Source: Lentibacillus sp. Marseille-P4043
GTDB lineage: Bacteria > Bacillota > Bacilli > Bacillales > Amphibacillaceae
Direction: 5' to 3'
DNA length: 64,000 bases
Assembly (NCBI RefSeq): GCF_900258515.1
Contig: NZ_LT984884.1
Location: 1,749,277-1,813,276, forward strand
How positions within the stretch are numbered: position 1 is the stretch's first letter; every line of letters starts with the position of its first letter. This document shows, piece after piece, positions 17,882 through 25,973 of this stretch. A program made the position numbers and the translations under genes. The notes below the pieces were generated by a model. That model did not search any database. It had not been told where the DNA came from and saw only the letters and a program-made list of their open reading frames with translations.

Positions 17882-18265
17882 ACAAAAAAAGTAGAGTATG
17901 GCGAACAATACACGAAAGTAAATCGCAAAAAGGTATTAAAACCTAATATAAAATACACGACAAAAGAAGGATACAAATATACAACGGACGAAAAAGGACG
18001 TATTTCCAGTGCTGAAGCTACCCTGAAATTAGGTAAAGCAGATAGAAATTCATATGCTCAAAGAACTGTAGGCAGAGAAGACAGATTACCTAATGATGAT
18101 GGGGGTCACATTATAGCAAGTACTTTTAAAGGATCAGGGGATATTGATAACTTAGTGCCGATGAATGCATATAGTAACTTAAAATTGAGCCACCATAAGT
18201 TTGTGAATTTCATTTCCCACAAAATTTCAAGTGGCTCAAATTCATTGCAAAATGCACGTAAATAA
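17176..18265 (+). pseudogene. Degenerate toxin cassette 3: backbone plus truncated DNA/RNA non-specific endonuclease tip
   Basis: A third backbone copy leading into a different tip. It carries two lesions relative to the other copies: GTTTAACCAGG in place of GTTCACCCAGG creates a stop at about 17410, and an extra A near 17670 (GGCAGGAAGACCCC against GGCAGGAGACCCC) shifts the frame. The tip (from 17882) reads YTTDEKGRISSAEATL...RLPNDDGGHIIASTFKGSGDIDNLVPM, the Endonuclease_NS_2/YeeF-type nuclease with its D-GGH motif, but it ends abruptly after MNAYSNL and lacks the usual final ~50 residues. No immunity gene follows. Non-functional; useful only as donor sequence or a relic. Confidence 0.8.
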
Positions 18266-18474
18266 ACACGGAAATTTTGGTAGTTTAAGAGATTAGAAAT
18301 GCAAGACGTTCTCTGACGCCACAAATTTGGTGGGGATGAACGTATCTTAAGAAAGCTCTTACACTTGAATTGTCCAATCAAACTTGTAAAGTCAATCATA
18401 ATATGTAATATCCAAGATCAAATGATTTTGGAGGTGATAAAGAGTACAGGTATAACGAAGAAAGGAGTTGTATA

Positions 18475-19017
18475 ATGCGGAAAAATTATTGCTTCAAAAG
18501 CAATCATAAATTTTATGATTCACATAAATTTTACCGTGCGTCTAACAACTATTCTCGTGGTCACAAACATCACCGTCGTAATTCTTGTAAACATCACCAG
18601 GATCACCTCGATTGCGGATCTCATGATTACGAAAGATGCCACCATGGTCACCACTCCAGGGATCACTACTGTGGCTGTGTCCACTGCCCACATGAATGTC
18701 ATAATAGCTGCTCTTATTGCTGTCAATCCAGTTATAAGAGGTATCTCTGTGATGACGATTTCCGATTACGTTTGGGCGGTCTGCAGCACGGGATGAACTA
18801 TCGCCTTAGGCAGTTGATGGGGTGTGAAGTAGAAGTGCAGCTAGAAAACGATGAGACTGTACGTGGCGTGATTTGTTATGTAGGCTCTAATTTTGTGGAA
18901 TTGTTAACAGAATGTCCTGCAAACAAACGAGAAAAAGGAAGTAAGAAACATTCATTTATTCTCTCAACAGATAGGATAAATAAATTTAGATATGGATATG
19001 ATGATCTAAAACATTAG
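18475..19017 (+). CDS. His/Cys-rich protein with C-terminal Sm-like domain, putative spore-surface protein
   Basis: A 180-residue protein in two parts. Residues 1-95 are packed with His, Cys, Arg and Tyr (HKHHRRNSCKHHQDHLDCG, CPHECHNSCSYCC), a likely metal-binding region of spore-coat style. Residues 100-180 (LRQLMGCEVEVQLENDETVRGVICYVGSNFVELL) have the G-V-V...V-E-L strand pattern of a small Sm-like barrel, resembling MnxE, MnxF and MnxD nearby. ATG 18475 follows AAAGGAG. It faces the mnx operon across a shared terminator. The spore-coat role is inferred from composition and neighbours. The preceding 18266-18474 has no clear gene. Confidence 0.6.
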   Translation: MRKNYCFKSNHKFYDSHKFYRASNNYSRGHKHHRRNSCKHHQDHLDCGSHDYERCHHGHHSRDHYCGCVHCPHECHNSCSYCCQSSYKRYLCDDDFRLRLGGLQHGMNYRLRQLMGCEVEVQLENDETVRGVICYVGSNFVELLTECPANKREKGSKKHSFILSTDRINKFRYGYDDLKH

Positions 19018-19328
19018 TGTCATTCTTTTGTAAATTGGATAATTCTTGAAAGGTATTTTGATACGCTATTGCTGCTTGTAAATGAAAAGTAACTTGGAAT
19101 CATCAACACCGCCCAGTATGTCTGTTTTTTAACCTTCTATTTGTGAATTTCAAAGGATTTTTCCAAATATGTTTTTGGAGGGGGGACGTGGCGGAGAGAA
19201 GGTCCATTAAAAGTGCGATACATTGGAAATACTCTGAAAAAGTTTGAAGACCATACTCTTGTTCAACAAAAACAATTCTGTTTGACAACATTAAGGCAAT
19301 TACCATAAAACAAGAAATGAAAACTTGG

Positions 19329-19365
19329 AAATCAGCACCAGATAGGACTTCTCTGGTGCTGATTT
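19329..19365. terminator. Bidirectional terminator
   Basis: A perfect 14-bp stem AAATCAGCACCAGA / TCTGGTGCTGATTT with a 9-nt loop and TTTTT beyond. It separates the convergent His/Cys-rich gene (+) and the mnxD-like gene (-). The remaining 19018-19328 shows no gene. Confidence 0.85.
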
Positions 19366-19399
19366 AATTTTTACTACTTCATTCAGAGGAAAGTATAAT

Positions 19400-20143
19400 C
19401 TACGTTTCGCCGGTATCCAGTACGGAATTATATTCTGACGCACCTTTATCCTCCATCACTTGAATCATCGAAATTTTATCATTTGAAATGATTGTTAATT
19501 CGTTATCCGTCATGACTGCTATCGAGTTTTTATCCACATCTTCCACAATTCCTCTAATAACTGTTTCATCCACACTTACGTCAACTTTTTTGTTTTCCAG
19601 CAATAAAAGATAGATATTGAAACGCATGCGATAAAACAGATGCAATAATTTTGGAGAGGAGGATACAATACTACCAAAACAAAAAGTAATATCCCGGCGT
19701 AGGCAGCCATCAATGTTTCTTAGCGGTGCCTCATTATTAGGTTCTGCAAACCTACCTTTTGGTTTTACAGAAATGATTTGTCTATAGGGGAGAATAATCT
19801 CCGATTTATCGGCTAATAAAACAACAAAGTCAAAACCAACTGTATGGACTTTGCCATCTATTGTTCTACCCATGATTGTGGATGTTGTTACCATTAATCC
19901 ATCTAGACCACGAAAGGCATTGCGGAATATTTCTGCTGGGGTTCTTTCCACATCCAAGGCCAAATCAAGAAGTAACTGATTTGCTGAACGGATATCCTCC
20001 CTAACTTGTTTAAGTGTTTGTAAAGGAAGACAGCTTGTAGGCGAAGGGAATTCTGGTGAGGGATAACGTTTTTGGCAAAAGCAGTTATCTATACAAAAAT
20101 CTTCTATTGGATTCTGTTCTTTAAGCGGAAGATTCTTTTTCAC
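19400..20143 (-). CDS. MnxD-like paralogue at the end of the mnx operon
   Basis: A 247-residue protein. Its C-terminal half lines up with MnxD: both have a GKV..VG.DFV.....LPYR.I strand set, then LR+++...FG..V, a leucine-rich helix and a final barrel (RGIVEDVDKNSIAVMTDNELTIISNDKI here). A Cys-rich segment (FCIDNCFCQKRYP) near residues 15-30 is absent from MnxD. GTG 20143 is preceded by AAAGGTGGTGA; the longer frame to 20203 runs into a repeat. It lies about 115 bp behind mnxG on the same strand, so it may be read through from the operon. Function unknown; a spore-surface partner of the Mn oxidase is the likeliest guess. Confidence 0.7.
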   Translation of the reverse strand: MKKNLPLKEQNPIEDFCIDNCFCQKRYPSPEFPSPTSCLPLQTLKQVREDIRSANQLLLDLALDVERTPAEIFRNAFRGLDGLMVTTSTIMGRTIDGKVHTVGFDFVVLLADKSEIILPYRQIISVKPKGRFAEPNNEAPLRNIDGCLRRDITFCFGSIVSSSPKLLHLFYRMRFNIYLLLLENKKVDVSVDETVIRGIVEDVDKNSIAVMTDNELTIISNDKISMIQVMEDKGASEYNSVLDTGET

Positions 20144-20162
20144 TATTATCACCACCTTTCTT

Positions 20163-20190
20163 TGGACCGGAGGACAGGTGCCGTGGTCCA
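20163..20190. repeat. Variant of the GGGACA repeat with changed, still pairing ends
   Basis: This copy opens TGGACCGGAGGACAGGT and closes GCCGTGGTCCA. The ends differ from the family (GGGACA...TGTCCC) at matching positions, so the pairing TGGACC / GGTCCA is kept. It lies just upstream of the mnxD-like gene. Confidence 0.7.
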
Positions 20191-20257
20191 GTTTAAGAAA
20201 CATAAAAAAACTGAGTAACGGTAATTTTATACAATTTGAATGGTTGAATCGGAAAAG

Positions 20258-23200
20258 CTATTTTCGCGTTCCGCCCTGGCTTATTCCTTTAAGGGGCGGG
20301 AGGTGTTTGTTTAATTTCTGGTAGATTCTGATGATGCCCCACATGCCCAGTTCGATATCCCAACGAATATTGCCGGAGCGGTACATATAGTCACCGTGGA
20401 ATCCTCCGTAAGCTCCTGCTCCGCCCAGTAGTTGCAGGTTCTCTGTAGCGCCAGCAATGTTAAAGCCAACAAATGATTCAGTGCGTGAGTTCAAATCCTT
20501 TGATGCAGAATGCCAGCGGTGGCCATGCAGATGAAAGGTATGTGCCCTTCGTCGTTCTGCGGGGGTGACTAAGCGGATTGTTACTGGATCACCAATATAG
20601 CTTTCGAATGTCGGAGTTGCCGGATCCCCAAATACTTTGGAAGAAAACAATTCATGAAGGGAAGAATGTTTGTAATATCTGTTGATCAATCGTTCGCTTC
20701 GATAATTGAATCCGCGCGAACCCTGGTCATATGTGTCGAGCAAATCTTCATCCAATTCCGGCGGAGGAAGCAAAATTCCATCAGGCGGATCGATGATTAA
20801 TTGGCCACTTTTATCCAAAAGCCTAACCCCGTCATGCATAACTAATACAAATTCCCTTGTGTCTGGTAAAAATGGATTCCGTACAATAACATTGGCACCT
20901 GTTCTTGTAGGTTTCAATGTATATGGATTGAGGTACTCGCTTCCCCTAGGTTCAGCAATAAAAGCTCCAAAGGCTCCGTGTCCCTTATGATTTCGGATAT
21001 CTGCCATATCCCAAAGGCCGCACACTCCAACCTGAGAATCAACCACCCAGCGGTAGTTCCGTTTTTCTCCCGGTCCAACAGTTTGGTCATCGTTAAATCC
21101 TACCGTTTCCCCTGCAGAAGTTTTCACATCATAGTCGAGTAACTGGGGATGCAGAGAAATACGAAGTGATGGCGGATAAAATGCCTGTTCTTTTACTTCT
21201 GGGTAAGGATAGATGCCGTCTTTGAACGGGAACAAATCTTCTTTAAGCATATTCGATAGAGTCACATCAACTGTATCACCCATATTTGCACGAAGAATCA
21301 GTGGTTCTGGTTGTTTTCTTCCTTTTAAAATATCACTCATATCTTCTTTGAGTGCGAAAATTAGGCCGTATGGATCATGGTCGCCAAAGTCGTTGTATTT
21401 AATTGGAAGCTGAAAAGCAACAATATCAAACTTTCGTACTGAACCCCTTTCAATAGGATTACGTAAAGGGTCTTTAGCTGATGGCGGATTCTCTCCAGTA
21501 CATTCTGGAAGTGGTCTAGAGCGTTTTAACGGTTTAGGACGGTCAGATAATGGAATCAGGTCAGGAATATTTTCATCGTATGCCCGGATCAGTCCCCACA
21601 GTCCGTTCCATAAATCTTCCTCTGTTTCAAATGTCCATAAATAGTCGCCGGATCTGGGGATATATGTTTCAAATGTGAATGATTCCGAAATACCGATATG
21701 CTGCTGGGATGACACGTTAGTGTTCGTGTTTCCTCGTTCTTTTGGCCATTTCAGCCCATGCACATTAAAACTGTGTGATTCTTCCTGTGCTCCTTGAAGC
21801 AGCCGGATTCGAATTGGGTCCCCCTGATATGCTCGTAGTATTGGTGTTTCGGGATCCCCATGAACATGAGAACTGAAGCTATAGGCGGGATCGCAATCTT
21901 TTCCTAATCGAAATCTAAGTGGCGCATTTTTATAATTAACACCAAATAGGCCTGGATCATCCTGAGAACCCGGAAACTTCGGTGGATTAAGCGGTTTTTT
22001 GTTTTTATCAAATAATAAAGAAAAGTCCTGTGCGAATAATGCGAAGTCACGGTAATTCGGGATGAGCGGATTATTCACCATCACCTGTGTTCCATGGTCG
22101 ACTTCTATTCCAGTTTCGGAATCAAAAATTTCGGAGAACCGTGAGTGGACAACCCCTGAGCCAAACACACCATGTTGCTGATGGGCTAATGGAAAAAGAT
22201 GGTCATGGAAGAACCATGCTTTTAATTCGACATCTGCATAATAGGAATATTGTATCGTTTCCCCCGGGAGCACAGATGAATCATAATTCCACCCAACATT
22301 AGCACCGTCACAAACGAGTACATCAAATTTTACGAAGTGAATATGAAAACCGGATTCATAGGTCCTCGTCACAAGCTGGAATGCATCCCCATCCAATATA
22401 TGCGGCAGTCGGTTGGTAAAATTAATTTGAAAGCAAGTATGGGATGGTGCATGAATGACAAGCGGTTCCGGTTTCTTCTTCCCTGATAGCACATCATCGA
22501 GATCTTCATCTAACACATACATGCGACCTTTTGGGTCATGCCAGCCTTGTTTGTTATAGATGAGCGGCAGTTCGATAACGGAAATATTAAATTCCTTTAC
22601 GTTTACATCTTTGGGACATGGATCCGTAAAGACAGCACCTGGTCTTGGATTATCTACGGCTGCATGTCGCTCGAGTTTCGTCAGATTTCGACCGCCTTTA
22701 ATTCCTAGCGGGGGACGTGGTGCTTTATTTCCAACTTTACCAGGAATGAAATTGGGGAATCCTGGCTTTTTCTTTGTTGGGGTTGGTGGCGGTTCACGAT
22801 CGGGAAGTGGATTCAGTGCTTCAATTGGGGTACCATTTGGGTAACATTGGCTTCCGTCCTGGAGTGTATCAAAGATTCGGTTCATCCCCCACATTCCTGC
22901 TGCAAAATGCGGATACAGGTGACAGTGGATAATGGCGTCCCCTAATGCACCTTGCAGGCTACCCAGACCATAAAGGGGCTCAACTGTATAATGGGACTGA
23001 GGGCTGATGGCCTGAGAGTCAATGATTTCCGATCCCAAATCCCGTGGGTCGCTAAACCACTGGTGAACATGATAATGAAAAACATGTGTTTCTTTTGCAC
23101 CCCCGTGGAAAAGGCGGATTTTTGCCGGATCTCCGACATATCCACGTAATATGGGTGCTGAAGGATCCCCAAATACCCAAGAGTCGTGGTGTACCTCTTC

Positions 23201-23926
23201 ACCTTCACAGTTAGGACAAACAACACCTTCAGCTAGCAGCTGCTGTCTTCTATTCTCCGGTTCATACCGATAATTGGCTCCATGAAAGGATTCTTCTTCC
23301 TGATTAGAGATATGATTGATCGGCCGGTTCCCTGTAACATCATCAACTTCCATTTCATCATGGAAAAGCCAGGCGTATTCACGGAAGGATGGAAGCAGCG
23401 GATGATGAACATCAGCATAAACACCGCTGTTCATCGGCCCTCCTGTTACTGGATCCGTCCACCAAGAAAAGCGGCTTTCGACACATACCCCCCCAAAAAG
23501 TCCGTTGGTATTAGAACCATTTTCTCCGCTTGATGGATTGCCTAGATCAGAAAAGAAATAATTGCCCTCTTTTACAGCGTTAATTTTGTACAATATACGT
23601 TCACCGGGGGCAACGGTACTATTTTTATTAAACCCTACATACGCACCATCTGAATGAAGGACATCATATTCAGCTTCTTGGAAATGTATCCCGGTATAAA
23701 ATGACAGTTTATTTTCAAATAGAATTTCAACTGTATCCCCCTCATTTGCCCGGATAATAAGGGGCTCGACAAGATCCACAGGTGAAAATGGATTCTTTTT
23801 AACAAGGTCTTTCACCTTCTGTTCATTCTCTTTTAAAACATACATCATTCCATTTGGGTTGTGGTCCCCAAATGTATTGACAACAATCCGGATAGGAATT
23901 GCAACGACATGATACGTTCTTTTCAT
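20258..23926 (-). CDS. mnxG: Giant multicopper oxidase MnxG, spore Mn(II) oxidase
   Basis: A 1222-residue multicopper oxidase, the size of MnxG of marine Bacillus spores, which oxidises Mn(II) to Mn(IV) oxide on the exosporium. The chain is three related ~400-residue units, each opening like FGDHNPNGMMYVL (about 20, 450, 835) and closing with a GDP-x-x-P...Y-x-GDP...IRL element, consistent with six cupredoxin domains. Copper motifs: HYHVHQW (about 290), HCHLYPHFAAGM (about 333-344, the classic type 1 Cys with flanking His), FFHDH with HQQHG in the middle unit (about 570) and HLHGHRWH near 1130. The start is ATG 23926, 18 bp behind mnxF. The C-terminal 90 residues carry GMWGIIRIYQ as in the first unit. 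No signal peptide, as expected for a mother-cell protein. Confidence 0.92.
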   Translation of the reverse strand: MKRTYHVVAIPIRIVVNTFGDHNPNGMMYVLKENEQKVKDLVKKNPFSPVDLVEPLIIRANEGDTVEILFENKLSFYTGIHFQEAEYDVLHSDGAYVGFNKNSTVAPGERILYKINAVKEGNYFFSDLGNPSSGENGSNTNGLFGGVCVESRFSWWTDPVTGGPMNSGVYADVHHPLLPSFREYAWLFHDEMEVDDVTGNRPINHISNQEEESFHGANYRYEPENRRQQLLAEGVVCPNCEGEEVHHDSWVFGDPSAPILRGYVGDPAKIRLFHGGAKETHVFHYHVHQWFSDPRDLGSEIIDSQAISPQSHYTVEPLYGLGSLQGALGDAIIHCHLYPHFAAGMWGMNRIFDTLQDGSQCYPNGTPIEALNPLPDREPPPTPTKKKPGFPNFIPGKVGNKAPRPPLGIKGGRNLTKLERHAAVDNPRPGAVFTDPCPKDVNVKEFNISVIELPLIYNKQGWHDPKGRMYVLDEDLDDVLSGKKKPEPLVIHAPSHTCFQINFTNRLPHILDGDAFQLVTRTYESGFHIHFVKFDVLVCDGANVGWNYDSSVLPGETIQYSYYADVELKAWFFHDHLFPLAHQQHGVFGSGVVHSRFSEIFDSETGIEVDHGTQVMVNNPLIPNYRDFALFAQDFSLLFDKNKKPLNPPKFPGSQDDPGLFGVNYKNAPLRFRLGKDCDPAYSFSSHVHGDPETPILRAYQGDPIRIRLLQGAQEESHSFNVHGLKWPKERGNTNTNVSSQQHIGISESFTFETYIPRSGDYLWTFETEEDLWNGLWGLIRAYDENIPDLIPLSDRPKPLKRSRPLPECTGENPPSAKDPLRNPIERGSVRKFDIVAFQLPIKYNDFGDHDPYGLIFALKEDMSDILKGRKQPEPLILRANMGDTVDVTLSNMLKEDLFPFKDGIYPYPEVKEQAFYPPSLRISLHPQLLDYDVKTSAGETVGFNDDQTVGPGEKRNYRWVVDSQVGVCGLWDMADIRNHKGHGAFGAFIAEPRGSEYLNPYTLKPTRTGANVIVRNPFLPDTREFVLVMHDGVRLLDKSGQLIIDPPDGILLPPPELDEDLLDTYDQGSRGFNYRSERLINRYYKHSSLHELFSSKVFGDPATPTFESYIGDPVTIRLVTPAERRRAHTFHLHGHRWHSASKDLNSRTESFVGFNIAGATENLQLLGGAGAYGGFHGDYMYRSGNIRWDIELGMWGIIRIYQKLNKHLPPLKGISQGGTRK

Positions 23927-23944
23927 AAAACATCCCCATTTCTG

Positions 23945-24238
23945 TCAATCTTTTAATTCTGGAATTTTTGGTCCAATACTGCTTTCAATATAAAAAACAT
24001 TTATTGAATGGATATGTACCGTCCATTCTTTTTCCTCAAGTGCTGGAATATGGGTCGTATCGACATCCAAAACAACCATATCTTCTACAACATCCTTGAT
24101 TGTTCCAATAAACATAAACGGAAATGCTTCGGTTAATATAAAAATTCTTCGCTTTTTATTCTTTTTAAAATGCTTAACAATTGCATCATTCCTGACCACA
24201 TTGACCATGCTTGTTAATTCCAGGTCGTGATTATTCAT
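23945..24238 (-). CDS. mnxF: MnxF, small subunit of the Mn oxidase complex
   Basis: A 97-residue protein placed directly before mnxG, as in the SG-1 mnx operon, where MnxE and MnxF copurify with MnxG and bind copper. The middle (RIFILTEAFPFMFIGTIKDVVEDMVVLDVDTTHIPAL) has the strand pattern of a small Sm-like barrel and resembles MnxE. Histidines are at the WTVHIHSINVF segment. The identity rests on position, size and similarity to MnxE rather than a searched match. It is 17 bp from mnxE and 18 bp from mnxG. Confidence 0.75.
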   Translation of the reverse strand: MNNHDLELTSMVNVVRNDAIVKHFKKNKKRRIFILTEAFPFMFIGTIKDVVEDMVVLDVDTTHIPALEEKEWTVHIHSINVFYIESSIGPKIPELKD

Positions 24239-24255
24239 AAGAATCGGCCTCCTAT

Positions 24256-24549
24256 CTAAGTTAACGGGAAATTTAAATCTGGCGGAATCTCTGTAGAAAA
24301 TGCGACTACGTTTTCAAGTGGAATGCTAAGCGGGAATGGAAATTCATAAAATGGTGCGTTCACCATTTTAATAATTACCGGTGATAATGTAATATGGCTT
24401 TCTTGAACATCCTTTATTTTCCCGGAAAAAACAGGACGGAATACTTGCCCAAGCAGGTTTAACTGTACTGCTTGCGTTACAACGAGTAAATTTTCTCCCT
24501 GCATACTTTTTAAATCAGTCAGTAATCTTTCATCATCATTCCGGTTCAT
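24256..24549 (-). CDS. mnxE: MnxE, small subunit of the Mn oxidase complex
   Basis: A 97-residue protein, the same length as MnxF and alike in build: a helix, then FSGKIKDVQESHITLSPVIIKM and a closing strand PLENVVAFST. In known systems MnxE/MnxF form a hexameric collar with the MnxG oxidase. Cysteine is absent and few histidines are seen, so any copper site would have to use other ligands or the N terminus. It starts 21 bp behind mnxD. Confidence 0.75.
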   Translation of the reverse strand: MNRNDDERLLTDLKSMQGENLLVVTQAVQLNLLGQVFRPVFSGKIKDVQESHITLSPVIIKMVNAPFYEFPFPLSIPLENVVAFSTEIPPDLNFPLT

Positions 24550-24570
24550 TCACTTTCCCTCACTTTTTTA

Positions 24571-25272
24571 TCAGAATATAGATTTCAATACTTCTTTCCA
24601 AAGATTAATTAGCCTTAACGTCTCTATATAAAGGATCTTTTGAAGCGGAATAGCCGTTTCTGATTTTAGATGCTTTAGATTTAGTTCTTCTTTATTCGTT
24701 TGTTTTATTTTTCCAAATTGGGTGGTATGGGAAGTTTTAACTTTTACCCATGTACCCTTCCAGGAATCCAGATTCGTTCTTATAGATTCTTCAAAAAACT
24801 GTTGGATTAATGCGTCTCTTTTTGTTACAGTTTCACCAAAAGATAGAACTAGGTTTTTACGCAATCGATTGTCATAAATATGATGCTGATGCGGGTTGGA
24901 ATATGTGGGAGTTCCAAAAGGGATCGTAGCAGATTTAATGGATCTGTAAGGTAGCCAGATTCGTTTTTGCAAGTTCGTTATCATTACAAAATCTCTGCCA
25001 ACAGCTGCGACTTTTCCCTCAACCGTTGCAGATTCTTCAATTTCAGATACGGGAGTAATTACGACTTGTTGATTACGCTTCATTTTGAAGAACATCTTCA
25101 ATGTTAAGGTTTTGCGGTGGGGTTCATATAGATGAATCAATTTAAACATGTTTTGCTGATTAATATGTTCGTTCAATACCCTTGTTTCTTCTGTTGATAC
25201 GGCACTTGTCGGGGACGAAAAAGATGGATTTTCTTTCACTGATGTGTGCTGATTTGCGGCGGCTTTTTTCAT
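24571..25272 (-). CDS. mnxD: MnxD, mnx operon protein of unknown function
   Basis: A 233-residue protein, fourth gene of the operon. The N-terminal 40 residues are Ser/Thr-rich and probably disordered. Two barrel-like parts follow: EGKVAAVGRDFVMITNLQKRIWLPYRSI (about 95-125) and a C-terminal WKGTWVKVKTSHTTQFGKIKQTN...IPLQKILYIETL. They are joined by LRKNLVLSFGETVTKRDALIQQFF. The same order recurs in the gene at 19400-20143, so the two are paralogues. The start has GGAGGTGG 5 nt upstream. A putative sporulation promoter lies in the 105-bp gap before it. No enzymatic motif is visible. Confidence 0.7.
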   Translation of the reverse strand: MKKAAANQHTSVKENPSFSSPTSAVSTEETRVLNEHINQQNMFKLIHLYEPHRKTLTLKMFFKMKRNQQVVITPVSEIEESATVEGKVAAVGRDFVMITNLQKRIWLPYRSIKSATIPFGTPTYSNPHQHHIYDNRLRKNLVLSFGETVTKRDALIQQFFEESIRTNLDSWKGTWVKVKTSHTTQFGKIKQTNKEELNLKHLKSETAIPLQKILYIETLRLINLWKEVLKSIF

Positions 25273-25314
25273 ATTCCACCTCCAATATATTCATCCTCGA
25301 ATAGGATATAATGC

Positions 25315-25342
25315 TATAATATGGGCAGTTCTTCAAGTGGTG
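25315..25342 (-). promoter_or_regulatory. Putative sigma-K-type promoter ahead of mnxD
   Basis: On the minus strand CACC is followed 15 nt later by CATATTATA, which fits the sigma-K -10 pattern CATANNNTA with an AC-containing -35. It lies 43 bp upstream of the mnxD start in the only sizeable gap of the operon. Mn oxidase genes are expressed late in sporulation in known strains, which agrees. Confidence 0.5.
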
Positions 25343-25377
25343 CAGATGAATATGCTAATTTTAAAAATAGGGTTTGT

Positions 25378-25959
25378 TTAGTGCAAGAGCGTGATAATGT
25401 TTGCTGCGATTTGGTTTAAATTCACACTGTTTTTACCCGTATTCATATCATGATAGGCTCTGATCCGATTTTTCTCATCTAATAAGTACATGTTCGTGCT
25501 ATGAGAAATATAATCGCCATCTTTTTTAAAGGTCATATTAAATTGTTTCGTAATATTAAGGGTTTGGTTCACCGTTCCCCTTAGAAAAACCCAATTATTT
25601 GCGGGAATAGAAAATTGGTTTTTATAGTCTTCAATTTTCTCAGGGGTGTCAACTTTGGGATCCAGTGTAATCAATATAATATTGTATAATTTTTCGCTTA
25701 CTCCTTCTTCATCTAATACTTGCTTGAGATTAAGTAAATCCATAATGGTCATCGGGCATACATCCGGACACTCCGTATAAAAGAATGTTACCAACTTTGG
25801 TTTATCTGTTGAAAAGGTATAGTCTTCTCCGTGAATGGTTTTAATGTTCGGTTCTTCAATGGTCCCGTGGTTTGGTAAGTCTACGCTTTTCGGCCATAAA
25901 AAAAATGTGATGACGAAACCAATCAGGATGAGGCATACGATGGAAAAAAACTTTTTCAA
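25378..25959 (-). CDS. mnxC: MnxC, Sco1/SenC-like thioredoxin-fold protein
   Basis: A 193-residue protein with an N-terminal membrane anchor (residues 4-22) and a Sco/thioredoxin-like domain: FFYTECPDVCPMTIMDL carries the CxxxC copper/redox motif (about residues 67-71) and SHSTNMYLLD the conserved His (about 155). Sco proteins deliver copper or reduce disulfides, so the likely task is copper loading of MnxG. The lipoprotein cysteine that some Sco proteins have is not obvious here. It is 14 bp behind mnxB and in the same relative place as mnxC of strain SG-1. Confidence 0.85.
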   Translation of the reverse strand: MKKFFSIVCLILIGFVITFFLWPKSVDLPNHGTIEEPNIKTIHGEDYTFSTDKPKLVTFFYTECPDVCPMTIMDLLNLKQVLDEEGVSEKLYNIILITLDPKVDTPEKIEDYKNQFSIPANNWVFLRGTVNQTLNITKQFNMTFKKDGDYISHSTNMYLLDEKNRIRAYHDMNTGKNSVNLNQIAANIITLLH

Positions 25960-25973
25960 ATATAACCATCTCC

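Noticed and set aside
18429..18482. 17-codon leader peptide ahead of the His/Cys-rich gene
   Set aside because: Open frame exists but lacks codon pattern or features suggesting a regulatory leader; it overlaps the next start.
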